Source: AP-15 sp963832875
Lineage (GTDB): Bacteria > Pseudomonadota > Alphaproteobacteria > ATCC43930 > CGMCC-115725
Direction of reading: 5' to 3'
Assembly: GCA_963832875.1 (NCBI GenBank)
Contig: CAWHWB010000011.1
Location: 62,001 to 126,000, forward strand
DNA: 64,000 nt
The position numbers and the translations under genes were made by a program. Of the stretch, positions 7,954-16,519 are shown in pieces. A model generated the notes under the pieces. That model did no database searches. It saw nothing but the letters and a program-made list of their open reading frames with translations, and was not told the DNA's origin. Positions within the stretch are counted from its first letter, which is position 1. Every line of letters starts with the position of its first letter.

Positions 7954-10050
7954 ATGCCAGGGTCAAATTTGACGCGCGCACTGCTGTTCGCGGTGTCGTT
8001 CTGCTTTGTCTGCTGCGGTATGCTGGCAGCTTCGGCGGCCGCCGACCCGTTCCAGCGGTATCTCGTGCTTTACAACCAGTCGCCGATCACGGTGTATCCG
8101 GTGATCACCGCGGTTGAAAGCGAGAACGGCGCGGCCTGCGGCACCAGTGGTCTCAACCGCAGAATCGTAGTCAACGACAAAACCCGCGGCGCCGGAATCC
8201 CGATGGGACAGACCGTCGTCATTACCCTACCGAAGACCAAGCATTGCTGGTACACCGCGGTCCGGATTTATCTGTTCAGCACAAATCTCGTGAAGTTCGA
8301 GGCCCGAATCCCGCAACCCGACCGCACCATCGCGGATGGCGCCACCTTCACCCCGCCCCTGTGTCCCAATAACGCTTGCTGGACCGGAACCGCAGCCGCC
8401 CAATATCCGGTCGATGCGCCGGCCCAGCTGTTCGAATATACCGTCATTTCGCAGAACCCGGCGAACGGCTTGGCCTTTCCCGATCCGAATAATCCAAACG
8501 GCATTCCGCTGGTGGACATCGACCTCTCCTATGTCGACAGCGCATATCTGCCGGTGGCGGTCAATATCGACGATGGCGGCGCTACCGCCTTTATGGGCAC
8601 GACCCTGTCCTATAAGGATTTCAATACCAGAACCGCTGCGTTTCTGGCTCTTAAGGACGCGAGCAGCCAGCCGATCTGGTCGGAATATGCGGCTTTTACC
8701 GCGGCGAATTTTCCTCACAACGTGTTCAACGATCTCGTGGCGGATACCGCAAACGTTATCGGCAGGGACATCGTCGGCGACGTCAGGATCATCCCGCCGA
8801 ACCTTGTTCCCCCGGCTTCGGTCCTGTACACCGCGCCCTATGTCGGGCCCCGCGAATGCAAACAGGTGCCGATGTGTTCAACACTCGCCGGCAATTGCTG
8901 CCCGACCAGTCCGCCCAACCCGGTAATTCTCGACTGTTGCGGCGCGCCATTCCCTTACCTGATTTCGAATACGACAAAGCACTTGGACATGGTCGACAAT
9001 CCCTCGGTCGACGGGCTGGTCGCGCGCTGGACCACCTGGGTCAGGAGCAACCCTTGCGCCAAACTCAGCGCCATCACCACTTGGCCCAGCACCAAACCGG
9101 CGTTCGACAAGGCTGGCTTCTGCGCGGCGTTCAAGAATTCGGTGGTGTTTGCCTGGAATACCTTTTTCAACTCGAAAGACCAGGTCGACGACAAGGGCAA
9201 GCCGATCCCCTTTACCGGCTGCGTCAACTATACCGGCGTCGCCAGGGACCAGTGCGCCGTCGACTTAATCGTCGCCTTCAAAAGCCAGGACAAGGGTGTC
9301 CTGAACGAAACCGTGCAGGCGCTGATGCGAAGCGTGCCCTACGGCGCGATCGGCGCGACCCGCTGGTCATTCGACAAATTCGTCCTGAACTGGGCACCCT
9401 ACAACAGCGTCTTCAACCTGTTTCCCTATGTCCGCATGGTTCACAACGCGACCGACGGCGTCGATGCGCCCGGCGCTTACGCGTTTTCGATCGACGACCG
9501 GTTTGGCAATTTTCAGAGCCGCGGATCCGGTTTTGTGATCGATGTCGGCGGCTCGACCCAATTGCTGAACCGCGACCCGTATGATTTTTGGGAGCAGTAT
9601 CGCGTGGCCTTTGCCAAGGGATGGAACCACGCCACGGTGTGCGGTCTGCCGCTCACGATCCCGAACCAGTTGGCCAGCAACGCGCCGATCTCGTTCTGGA
9701 AAAACGGCGTCCCCCAGACCACCTGCAATCTCGTATTCTACAAGACGGCGGCTGAGACCGGGCCGAATGCCCAATTCGCCAAATACCAGGTCGGCCAGAC
9801 GTCGAAGCAGGTCACCGATCTTTACACCGGGCTGACCCAGACGGTGACCGAGCTGACCTACGACCCGAGCTATTGCACCAAGAATTCGACACCGGCACTG
9901 GTCGCACCGCCGGTCGCGGTGTGCACCAACTCCCGGATCGCCGCAACCCTGGTCGGTACGGGCGAGGATCCGGGCGAGGCTTATGTGAGCTTGTCCGACG
10001 CCCAGAAGCCGCCGGTGACCTTGACCTTGCCCCCGCCGGTGCTGCCTTAG
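7954..10050 (+). CDS. Large secreted protein, possible thaumatin/GH64-like fold, function unknown
   Basis: A 698-residue protein with a clear signal peptide: a hydrophobic run at residues 9-26 and cleavage probably after ASAAA (residue 30). The mature part is Cys-rich (for example MCSTLAGNCCPTSP and ILDCCGAPF) with few Lys, as expected of an exported disulfide-bonded protein. Stretches such as VDIDLSYVDSAYLPVAV and the later APYNSVFNLFPYVRM, with AYAFSIDDRFGNFQSRG, recall the GH64/thaumatin-like beta-1,3-glucanase superfamily, but no catalytic pair could be assigned. It ends in a Pro-rich tail (LTLPPPVLP). It has its own 296-base upstream region and no functionally related neighbour. Confidence 0.6.
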   Translation: MPGSNLTRALLFAVSFCFVCCGMLAASAAADPFQRYLVLYNQSPITVYPVITAVESENGAACGTSGLNRRIVVNDKTRGAGIPMGQTVVITLPKTKHCWYTAVRIYLFSTNLVKFEARIPQPDRTIADGATFTPPLCPNNACWTGTAAAQYPVDAPAQLFEYTVISQNPANGLAFPDPNNPNGIPLVDIDLSYVDSAYLPVAVNIDDGGATAFMGTTLSYKDFNTRTAAFLALKDASSQPIWSEYAAFTAANFPHNVFNDLVADTANVIGRDIVGDVRIIPPNLVPPASVLYTAPYVGPRECKQVPMCSTLAGNCCPTSPPNPVILDCCGAPFPYLISNTTKHLDMVDNPSVDGLVARWTTWVRSNPCAKLSAITTWPSTKPAFDKAGFCAAFKNSVVFAWNTFFNSKDQVDDKGKPIPFTGCVNYTGVARDQCAVDLIVAFKSQDKGVLNETVQALMRSVPYGAIGATRWSFDKFVLNWAPYNSVFNLFPYVRMVHNATDGVDAPGAYAFSIDDRFGNFQSRGSGFVIDVGGSTQLLNRDPYDFWEQYRVAFAKGWNHATVCGLPLTIPNQLASNAPISFWKNGVPQTTCNLVFYKTAAETGPNAQFAKYQVGQTSKQVTDLYTGLTQTVTELTYDPSYCTKNSTPALVAPPVAVCTNSRIAATLVGTGEDPGEAYVSLSDAQKPPVTLTLPPPVLP

Positions 10051-10119
10051 CCCCCTCAGGGCTGATCGGCGGGGCGCTCCCGGCAACCGACTGGCGCGGC
10101 GGGCCGTGATGGGCGGGGC

Positions 10120-10734
10120 GTGACGATCCTGCTCGCCCGTCATGGCGAAACCGAATGGAACCGGGAGCGGCGGCACCAGGGCCGGTTCGATTCGCCACTG
10201 ACCCAGCGCGGCATCGCGCAAGCCCGCGCGATCGGGCGGCTGTTGGCGACATTGCCGGGTGCCGCCTCGGCCCCAATCGTTGCCAGCCCGCAAGGCCGCG
10301 CCCGCTGCACTGCGGAAATCATCCGTGACCAGCTGGGCGGCGCCGGTGCGCTGCACATCGAGTATCGGCTGCGCGAGCATTCCGTCGGCTGCTGGGACGG
10401 CTTGACCTATGACGAGATCGAGGCGCGAATCCCCGGCGTCTTCGATGGGGAGGGAAGTCACGGCTGGTATTTCCGCGCCCCTGAAGCCGAAAGCTACTCT
10501 GCTTTCGCCGCGCGCGTCGGCGAGTGGCTCGACGAATTGGACAAAACCGCGCCAGTCATTGTCGTCGCGCACGGGCTCGTCAGCCGCGTCCTGCGCGGTC
10601 TTTACGCCGGTCTGCCGCGCGCCGTCGCGCTGAACCTTCCAGTGCCGCAAAACCGCATCTTTCGGCTGTCCGCCGGGGTCATCGAGGAGCTTCGCGCTCA
10701 GCCCGATGCGGCGGACGAGGATGGGCGCGGATAG
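10120..10734 (+). CDS. Histidine phosphatase family protein
   Basis: A 204-residue member of the phosphoglycerate mutase-like superfamily. The catalytic RHG motif is at residues 7-9 (LARHGETEWN). A second conserved His lies in VIVVAHGLVSRVLR near residue 150, and the acidic proton donor probably lies in LREHSVGCWDG near residue 90. These enzymes remove phosphate from small molecules through a phospho-His intermediate. The GTG at 10120 is the start because the motif follows within six residues. The 3' end overlaps the converging phosphodiesterase gene by 37 bases. Confidence 0.87.
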   Translation: MTILLARHGETEWNRERRHQGRFDSPLTQRGIAQARAIGRLLATLPGAASAPIVASPQGRARCTAEIIRDQLGGAGALHIEYRLREHSVGCWDGLTYDEIEARIPGVFDGEGSHGWYFRAPEAESYSAFAARVGEWLDELDKTAPVIVVAHGLVSRVLRGLYAGLPRAVALNLPVPQNRIFRLSAGVIEELRAQPDAADEDGRG

Positions 10735-11528
10735 ACCTCGGCGATCACGTCGTCGAGCCAGTGCCGGGAAAGATTCGGCACTTCGGCGATGCTCGCTGTG
10801 AGCCGCGCGCCGCTCAGCTCATAGAGGACAGCGCCGAGCCGCTTTTCGCCGGGCATCTCCGGCTGCATCGGCCCGACCAGAAAGCTCGACGCCGGCGCCC
10901 AAAGGAAACGGGTGTCCTCGCGGCGGAAATCATGCGCCTTGTGCAGATGGCCGCTGGCGACCAGCGCCACGGAATGGCGGCGCAGCAGGGCCATCAGCCG
11001 GTCGCGCGGCTCGGGCTTCACCGACCAATATCCGGTATCGCCCTCCTCGGGGCTGTCGAGAAACAGCGGCTTGTGCAGAAACCAGGCCGTCGGCCGGTCA
11101 TCGGCCTGCGTCATCGATGCTTCGAGCCAGATCGCCTGGGCGGCCTCCTCGTTCGAGCCGCTGCCGAGAATCAGCGCGTCGAGCCCGATCAGGCGCCAGC
11201 CCGCGACATCCTCGACCCACCAATCCGGGCCGAAATACGCGCGCCAACGCGCGAGGCGCTCGCCATTGACCGGCTGGTGAGAATGCCCGGCTTCGCCGAC
11301 ATCGTGGTTGCCCGGGATCGCGCGGAAACGCACTCCAAGCCGTTGCAGCAGCCCCGCGGCATAGGCGAAATCGTCCTCGACCTCGGCGCCGTCGACCGTC
11401 ACGTCGCCGGTGTGGATCACCAGATCCGGGCGTTGCTCGCCGATCCAATGGGCGAGCGGCGCCCAGTTGTCGGCGAAATGCGCTTTCCCCCGGCTCAAAT
11501 GCGTATCGGTGATGTGGATTATCCGCAT
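10698..11528 (-). CDS. Calcineurin-like metallophosphoesterase (3',5'-cAMP phosphodiesterase/CpdA-like)
   Basis: A 276-residue protein carrying the five metal motifs in order: ITDTHLS (residues 5-11), HTGDVTVD (about 38-45), PGNHDVGEAGHS (about 72-83), FLHKPLF (about 155-161) and SGHLHKAH (about 195-202). The spacing fits class III cyclic-nucleotide phosphodiesterases (CpdA/GpdQ group). The true start is the ATG at 11528; longer readings upstream are the antisense of nothing useful and add Arg-rich sequence. It overlaps the end of the HAD gene by 10 bases, suggesting coupled translation. Confidence 0.85.
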   Translation of the reverse strand: MRIIHITDTHLSRGKAHFADNWAPLAHWIGEQRPDLVIHTGDVTVDGAEVEDDFAYAAGLLQRLGVRFRAIPGNHDVGEAGHSHQPVNGERLARWRAYFGPDWWVEDVAGWRLIGLDALILGSGSNEEAAQAIWLEASMTQADDRPTAWFLHKPLFLDSPEEGDTGYWSVKPEPRDRLMALLRRHSVALVASGHLHKAHDFRREDTRFLWAPASSFLVGPMQPEMPGEKRLGAVLYELSGARLTASIAEVPNLSRHWLDDVIAEVYPRPSSSAASG

Positions 11529-12184
11529 TGTTCCTCGCACAAATGGGCCGCGAGATCGGCAATGCGCGCGAAGACCCGCGAGCATCCGGCGGCGATCAAC
11601 TGATCGGAGTGGTTGCCGGGGCAATGGCTGCCGCCGCAAAAACCCAAGACCGGCATGCCGGCCGCGACCGCCGCGGTGACGCCGACGACGCTGTCCTCGA
11701 CCACGATGCAGGAGGCGGGTGGCACGCCGAACCGGCTCGCGGCCAACAGAAAAAGATCCGGCGCCGGCTTGCCATAGGCGACCTGCGTCGCGCTGAAGAC
11801 ATGCGGATCGAAGAAGCCCAGCAGGCCGGTCAACGCGAGCCGCTCGCGCACCCGCTCGAGATGGCCGTTCGAGGCGACGCAGCATGCCGTCGGCAGTGCG
11901 GTCAGCAGCGCCTCGATCCCTGGCATCGCTACCAGCTCGCGCTCGAGGACAAGCGCCGTCCGCGCCCGCATGGTTTCAAAAAACCCGTCCGGCAGGGCGC
12001 GGCCGAACCGGGCCTGGACCGCGGCGCTCAGCGTGTCTCGGTTCTTGCCGAAGCCGAGCAGCAGCGCTTCATCGGCGCTGGCCGGAAACTCCGCGGCGCT
12101 CAGGCACTCGCCCAGCACGCGGGCAAATATGATCTCGCTGTCGACGAGCACGCCGTCGCAATCGAAAATGACCAGATCGGGCAC
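11519..12184 (-). CDS. HAD-IA family phosphatase
   Basis: A 221-residue haloacid-dehalogenase hydrolase. Motif I is FDCDGVLVDSE with nucleophile D8 and D10; motif II is CVASNGHLER near residue 100; motif III is YGKPAPDLF; motif IV is VEDSVVGVTAA. The helical cap between motifs I and II marks subfamily IA (phosphoglycolate phosphatase and beta-phosphoglucomutase-like). The substrate is unknown. The gene is first of a two-gene unit with the phosphodiesterase downstream. Confidence 0.87.
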   Translation of the reverse strand: MPDLVIFDCDGVLVDSEIIFARVLGECLSAAEFPASADEALLLGFGKNRDTLSAAVQARFGRALPDGFFETMRARTALVLERELVAMPGIEALLTALPTACCVASNGHLERVRERLALTGLLGFFDPHVFSATQVAYGKPAPDLFLLAASRFGVPPASCIVVEDSVVGVTAAVAAGMPVLGFCGGSHCPGNHSDQLIAAGCSRVFARIADLAAHLCEEQCG

Positions 12185-12452
12185 GCAACGCCTTTCCGTG
12201 GCCGCTTCGGCGGCACAAGACCCGACATGACCACACGGGCGGCGAGGAAAGTGTGATCCGGTTCATATTCTATCAACTCGCATCCGCCCGGCGCACCGAC
12301 AAACTCGGTGATGACGGCGGAATCGCCGGCGCACCCGCCCGCCGTCCGTTCGGCAGCGATGCCGTCTTCGGTTCGCGGGCAAGAACGGTACGGCGTGCAG
12401 CCGCGAGAGATTCAGCCGGCCCCGCCCTCCCCGGCCGCCGCAGCGGGTCCGC

Positions 12453-13781
12453 TCAGAACAGGATGCCGGTCTCGATCAGCACCCGGGTCTGCGAATTGCC
12501 GTCGGCGTTGGGGCCCATCGCCTCCCCCGTGACCACGCTGTTCGCCTTGACCCACGAGACCTCGGCCCGGGCGAAGTAGTATTTCCACTGATAGGTCGGC
12601 GTGACGGTCAATGAAAACGCTCCGCTGCCCGGCCCGAACAGCAAATTGGGCGAGGTCGCGGTGTTGCCGGTCGTGCCGATATATTCGGCCCGGCCGCCGA
12701 GGTTGAACCCCGAGCCCAAATCGTAATTTACCAGAACGGCGGCGCCGAAGGTCGATGCGCCTGACGTAAACCCGAGTACCGGGAGCGAGGGCACATGCGT
12801 CGCCTGGAAATAAGGCTGAATGATCCACGGGTCGGCGTTATAGGTATAGATCAGATTGTAGATTTGCGAGTTGTTCTGAATCGGAGTGCGCAAGGTCGGC
12901 GCGCGGTTGGTGCCGCTGAAATTGCCGCCGGCGGCGAACTCGAACGAGTTGGCTGGATTGAGGGTATAGGTGGCCGAGCCGCTGAGCCAATTGAAAACGC
13001 CCGAATCAAAGCCGTCGTTGAGCGACAGCGACAAGGCCACCGGCCCGATCGTGTAATTGCCTTGGGCGCCTTTACTGACGGCGGGTTCCTGGCCCCACAG
13101 CAAACCGCGCTCGATATTGATATTTTCAAAGGTAAAGCTGTACTCGGCGCCGATCAGAGTCGGCAATTTGCCGCCTTCGATCGAGAAGCTGTCGGTCGGC
13201 GCGATTTTGAGGAACCCCTGCGGGAACGGCCCCCACAAATCGTAGGACGATGCCCGGTTCGCCGGGATGTACGCCGCGCCCAACGCTGGAATGGAATAAG
13301 CGCCGGCTTGGGCGTAAAACTGGACGAGGCCGTCGGTTTTCTGAATAAACAGCTGACCATTCGACAGGTCCGGCTCCCAGGAACGGTTGCCGGGGAATGG
13401 ATTGTTCTGCCATTGCCCGAGACCGCTGCCGACGCCGTCCAAATAAATGTCGCCGAGCGGGCCCAGATTGTATTTGGGCGGCGGCAACTGGATCGCCAGC
13501 GGACCGGTGATCGTCGGCGCGATCAGCGGCGAGGTCGGTGCCGCCGGCGCCGGGGCTACCGCCGCCGCCGGCCCGGGCGCCCCCGGTGCGGGTGTTGTCG
13601 TTACTGTCGGTGCGCCTGGCGGCGAGGTGACCGGGGTCGGCGCCGCCGGCCCGGGCGCCGCCGGTGCCGCCGCCGGCGGCTGCTGGGCGAGTTCGTCGGC
13701 CCATGCGCAAGCTGAGCCGCCGCTGAGCAAGCTCGCAACGAGAGCGACGCCCGAGATGGCGCGTTTCTTGGTGTTTTTCAT
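12453..13781 (-). CDS. Outer-membrane beta-barrel porin (BBP2/OmpL-like)
   Basis: A 442-residue outer-membrane protein. A signal peptide (MKNTKKR, then a hydrophobic run, cleaved near CAWA-DE, residue 27) is followed by about 60 residues almost entirely of Ala, Pro, Thr and Gly. A barrel then begins near residue 105 with alternating hydrophobic strands rich in Tyr, Asn and Gly and ends in an aromatic residue (IETGILF), as outer-membrane barrels do for BAM recognition. It resembles the putative beta-barrel porin-2 family. The ATG at 13781 is chosen since it starts the signal peptide and follows an AGGCTCTCTGCAG stretch. Confidence 0.82.
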   Translation of the reverse strand: MKNTKKRAISGVALVASLLSGGSACAWADELAQQPPAAAPAAPGPAAPTPVTSPPGAPTVTTTPAPGAPGPAAAVAPAPAAPTSPLIAPTITGPLAIQLPPPKYNLGPLGDIYLDGVGSGLGQWQNNPFPGNRSWEPDLSNGQLFIQKTDGLVQFYAQAGAYSIPALGAAYIPANRASSYDLWGPFPQGFLKIAPTDSFSIEGGKLPTLIGAEYSFTFENINIERGLLWGQEPAVSKGAQGNYTIGPVALSLSLNDGFDSGVFNWLSGSATYTLNPANSFEFAAGGNFSGTNRAPTLRTPIQNNSQIYNLIYTYNADPWIIQPYFQATHVPSLPVLGFTSGASTFGAAVLVNYDLGSGFNLGGRAEYIGTTGNTATSPNLLFGPGSGAFSLTVTPTYQWKYYFARAEVSWVKANSVVTGEAMGPNADGNSQTRVLIETGILF

Positions 13782-14137
13782 CTGCAGAGAGCCTTTCGAA
13801 TAATCGTTCCACTTAGGGCGGGCGCGCATGATCCCGGCTGGCGGACCGCAATCGCGGTCTGCCTTCGGAGGAGTGCCGCGACGCAAACGTCATACCAACC
13901 GCCGATCACCGCCATCCCGGCGCAGCGCAACGCAGCAAACTGACTGGTTGTGCGTCGCCGGCTCAGATCACCTCTTGCTCTCGCGTGTTCAGTGCTGTCA
14001 ACCGATGTTGGGGCAACCCTCGTAGTTGGCTATTTATTAGGCGATTTGGATAAATTTTCAGCGGCTGGCAAGGTTAAACCCGGCTGTTTCCCGACCAGCC
14101 TGATCCAGCCCGGAACAGCTCCGAACACTCCACGGCG
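13782..14137. other. Gene-free stretch upstream of the porin
   Basis: About 350 bases without a credible gene. The part near 14030-14085 is clearly richer in A and T than its surroundings (TATTTATTAGG, ATAAATTTTCAG) and is the likeliest promoter region for the minus-strand porin. No convincing -35/-10 pair could be chosen and no regulatory repeat was seen. Confidence 0.5.
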
Positions 14138-14162
14138 TCAGCCCCGAATTGGTCGGGGCTGA
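14138..14162 (-). terminator. Perfect hairpin after the SDR gene
   Basis: TCAGCCCCGA and TCGGGGCTGA form a perfect 10-base stem around a 5-base loop, 20 bases after the SDR stop. No T run follows on either strand, so intrinsic termination is plausible but unproved; it may instead protect mRNA 3' ends. Confidence 0.5.
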
Positions 14163-14181
14163 TATCGCGCGTCCCTAAGGT

Positions 14182-14970
14182 TCAGCCGCGGCCGATATAG
14201 GGCATCTTGGTCGCCATCACCGTCATGAACTGAACGTTTGCCTCGAGCGGCAAAGTGGCCATATAGACGACGCCTTTCGCGACGTGCTCGACATCCATCC
14301 GCGGCTCGGCCTCGACCCGACCGGTCGCCTGCAGCCGGCCGCGCGCGGTGTCTTCGTTGCGCGTGGTGGCGGCGTTGCCGATGTCGATCTGGCCGCAGGC
14401 AATGTTGTATGGGCGGCCGTCGAGCGACAGCGAGCGGGTCAGCCCGGTCAGCGCATGCTTGGTCGCGACGTAAGGGGTCGAGTTGCGCCGTGGCACATGG
14501 GCCGAGACCGAGCCGTTGTTGATGATGCGGCCGCCCTGCGGCTGCTGGCTCTTCATCATGCGAAAGGCATGCTGCGCGCACAAGAACGAGCCGGTCAGAT
14601 TGACCGCGACGACGTTCGACCATTGCTCGAAGGTCAGCTCTTCGAACGGGATGCCGCGGGTGCTGATGCCGGCGTTGTTGAATAATAGGTCGATCCGTCC
14701 GTAGGTGCCGTTGACCGCCTTGAACAGCGCCGCGATCGCCGCCGGATCGGACACGTCGGTCGGCACGACCAAAGTCCGCGGCGCCGCCTCGGCGCCGCCC
14801 GGCAGGGCGCCTGGGGCGGGCGTCGCCAGTGCCGCGGTTTCTTCGAGCATGTCTCGGCGGCGGCCGGCCAATACGACCGAAAACCCGGCCTCGACCAGAG
14901 CCAGCGCAGAGGCGCGGCCGATGCCGCTGCCGGCCCCGGTGACGACGGCGATTTTCCCTGATGCTGCCAT
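14182..14970 (-). CDS. SDR family NAD(P)-dependent oxidoreductase
   Basis: A 262-residue classical short-chain dehydrogenase. The cofactor motif TGAGSGIG is at residues 11-18, NNAGIS lies near residue 95, the catalytic YxxxK is YVATK near residue 165 and a Ser is in NNGSVSAHVP about 13 residues before it. An Arg at the end of beta 2 (AGRR) suggests NADP preference. The start at 14970 follows GAGGGAG. The substrate is unknown. It lies 20 bases after pdxY in the same direction and is probably the last gene of that unit. Confidence 0.88.
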   Translation of the reverse strand: MAASGKIAVVTGAGSGIGRASALALVEAGFSVVLAGRRRDMLEETAALATPAPGALPGGAEAAPRTLVVPTDVSDPAAIAALFKAVNGTYGRIDLLFNNAGISTRGIPFEELTFEQWSNVVAVNLTGSFLCAQHAFRMMKSQQPQGGRIINNGSVSAHVPRRNSTPYVATKHALTGLTRSLSLDGRPYNIACGQIDIGNAATTRNEDTARGRLQATGRVEAEPRMDVEHVAKGVVYMATLPLEANVQFMTVMATKMPYIGRG

Positions 14971-14990
14971 AGGCTTGCTCCCTCTCGGTT

Positions 14991-15833
14991 TCACAGTTTT
15001 TGCGGAAGGATCATCCGGCTCGGCGCGATCAGCTCGTCCTGGGCGCCGATCAGCGCCAGTTCGCCGCCGCCATCGCGCGCCGTCGCCTCGACCACGCCGC
15101 AGATCGCCGATACCGCGAGGGCCAGCGCCTCGGGCAGCGGCGTTCCTTGGAGCAGCCGGCCGAGAAACAAGGCGGCCAACGCATCGCCGCAGCCCGTGGC
15201 CTCGATCGGCAGGTGCTGCGTCTCGACCGTCCATGCCCCCTCAGGTCCGGCCGCGAGGACGGCGATCCGGTCGGCCGCCGGTTCGAGACTAGTGACGAGG
15301 ACGATGCCAGGCCCTCGCCGGCGCAGCGCCTCGGCCGCGGCCAAAGCCTCGCCGATGCCGCAGATTCGGCCGCCGGTCAGCCATTCGAGCTCGAAGCGGT
15401 TGGGGGTGGCGATGTCGGCGATCGCGAGTGCGCGGTCGCGGTAAAATTCGGCAACGCCGGCACCGACATACCAGCCCGGCCCGAAATCGCCCATGACCGG
15501 GTCGCAGCAATAGCGCGCCCTTGGATTTACCTGCTTGACCCGGGCGACAATGTCGAGCAGCACCGGGCCCGTTTCGGGCTCGCCGAGATAGCCCGACAGC
15601 ACCGCGTCGCAGCGCTGCAGCGCGCCCAATTCGGCGATGCCCTCGAACAGCTCGGCGATTGCGTGCGCCGGCACCGCCTCGCCGCGCCATTTGCCGTAGC
15701 CGGTATGGTTCGAGAAGGCGACGGTGTTGAGCGACCAGGTCTCGATCCCCAAGCGCTGCAACGGGAACAAAGCCGCGCAATTGCCGACATTGCCGCAGGC
15801 GACCCAGGATTGGATCGAAAGGACTGTCGGCAT
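14991..15833 (-). CDS. pdxY: Pyridoxal kinase
   Basis: A 280-residue ribokinase-fold kinase that phosphorylates pyridoxal to PLP in the salvage pathway. The opening VLSIQSWVACGNVGNCAALFP matches the PdxY/PdxK signature; the YCCDPVMGD segment near residue 110 and the anion-hole motif ATGCGDALAALF near residue 222 are both present. The family's usual GTGD is read here as GCGD, with the catalytic Asp retained. Two bases separate it from the upstream membrane-protein gene and 20 from the SDR gene downstream. Confidence 0.9.
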   Translation of the reverse strand: MPTVLSIQSWVACGNVGNCAALFPLQRLGIETWSLNTVAFSNHTGYGKWRGEAVPAHAIAELFEGIAELGALQRCDAVLSGYLGEPETGPVLLDIVARVKQVNPRARYCCDPVMGDFGPGWYVGAGVAEFYRDRALAIADIATPNRFELEWLTGGRICGIGEALAAAEALRRRGPGIVLVTSLEPAADRIAVLAAGPEGAWTVETQHLPIEATGCGDALAALFLGRLLQGTPLPEALALAVSAICGVVEATARDGGGELALIGAQDELIAPSRMILPQKL

Positions 15834-15835
15834 CC

Positions 15836-16276
15836 TCAGCGCCCGTGTGAATCGACGCGGTCGAAGACTGTCTTGATGTCGAGGAAGATGATGATCGCGC
15901 TGACCACGAACAGCCCGAGCCCGCCATCGTGCAGGCTGCCCACAGCCCAGTCATGAGCGATGAACAGCCCGACGAGACCGATCACCGTGAACACCGGGAT
16001 CGCTACCGCAAGGCTTGCCATGTCGCCGACGAACAAGAGATCGCGCCATTCCGGCGCAGCGCTGTCGAAGCTCTGCTTCAGCCGCAAAAACGCCAGCGCC
16101 AATGCCCCGATAAAGAGCGCGAGCCCGCACCCGTAATCGCCGGGCCGCTCGCCCGCGCTGGCGGCGAACGCGCCGAGTGCCACGCACAGCGCCAGGACCG
16201 CAAACTGGAGCCAGAAACCGAGCCATGACCAGAAGCCCTGTTCTGCCGGCTCCGGTCTTCGACCCGTCTCGGCCAT
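15836..16276 (-). CDS. Small four-helix membrane protein, function unknown
   Basis: A 146-residue protein. Four hydrophobic segments are visible: residues about 16-40, 48-66, 85-108 and 116-133, joined by short charged loops, with a polar N-terminus. No family motif is recognised. The ATG at 16276 is preferred over an upstream in-frame ATG that would add 18 Gly/Arg-rich residues. It is the first gene of a probable operon with pdxY and the SDR. Confidence 0.65.
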   Translation of the reverse strand: MAETGRRPEPAEQGFWSWLGFWLQFAVLALCVALGAFAASAGERPGDYGCGLALFIGALALAFLRLKQSFDSAAPEWRDLLFVGDMASLAVAIPVFTVIGLVGLFIAHDWAVGSLHDGGLGLFVVSAIIIFLDIKTVFDRVDSHGR

Positions 16277-16519
16277 GCCCCTTCCTCCGACTGCCGCACC
16301 TCGGCTCGTTTGCGAGCCGCAGCGCGACAATGCCCGCCGGCGGGCGCCGACCGCAACCGATTATGCCGCGGTGGGGTCGGGCGGAATCAGTCTCCAACGA
16401 TGTGGCCGCTCGCTTCGGCCCAGAGCACCCGAACCTTGATGCCTGGCATCAGCGCGGAATCCCGGTCCGGTGGGCAGATCGGGGGTGCGGCGAACCCGGC
16501 TGCTGGTATAAACCGCAGA

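Noticed and set aside
12253..12579. A 108-codon plus-strand frame between the HAD and porin genes
   Set aside because: It has no recognisable motif, no good ribosome site, and overlaps the 3' end of the porin on the other strand. The 268-base gap itself shows no RNA or repeat.
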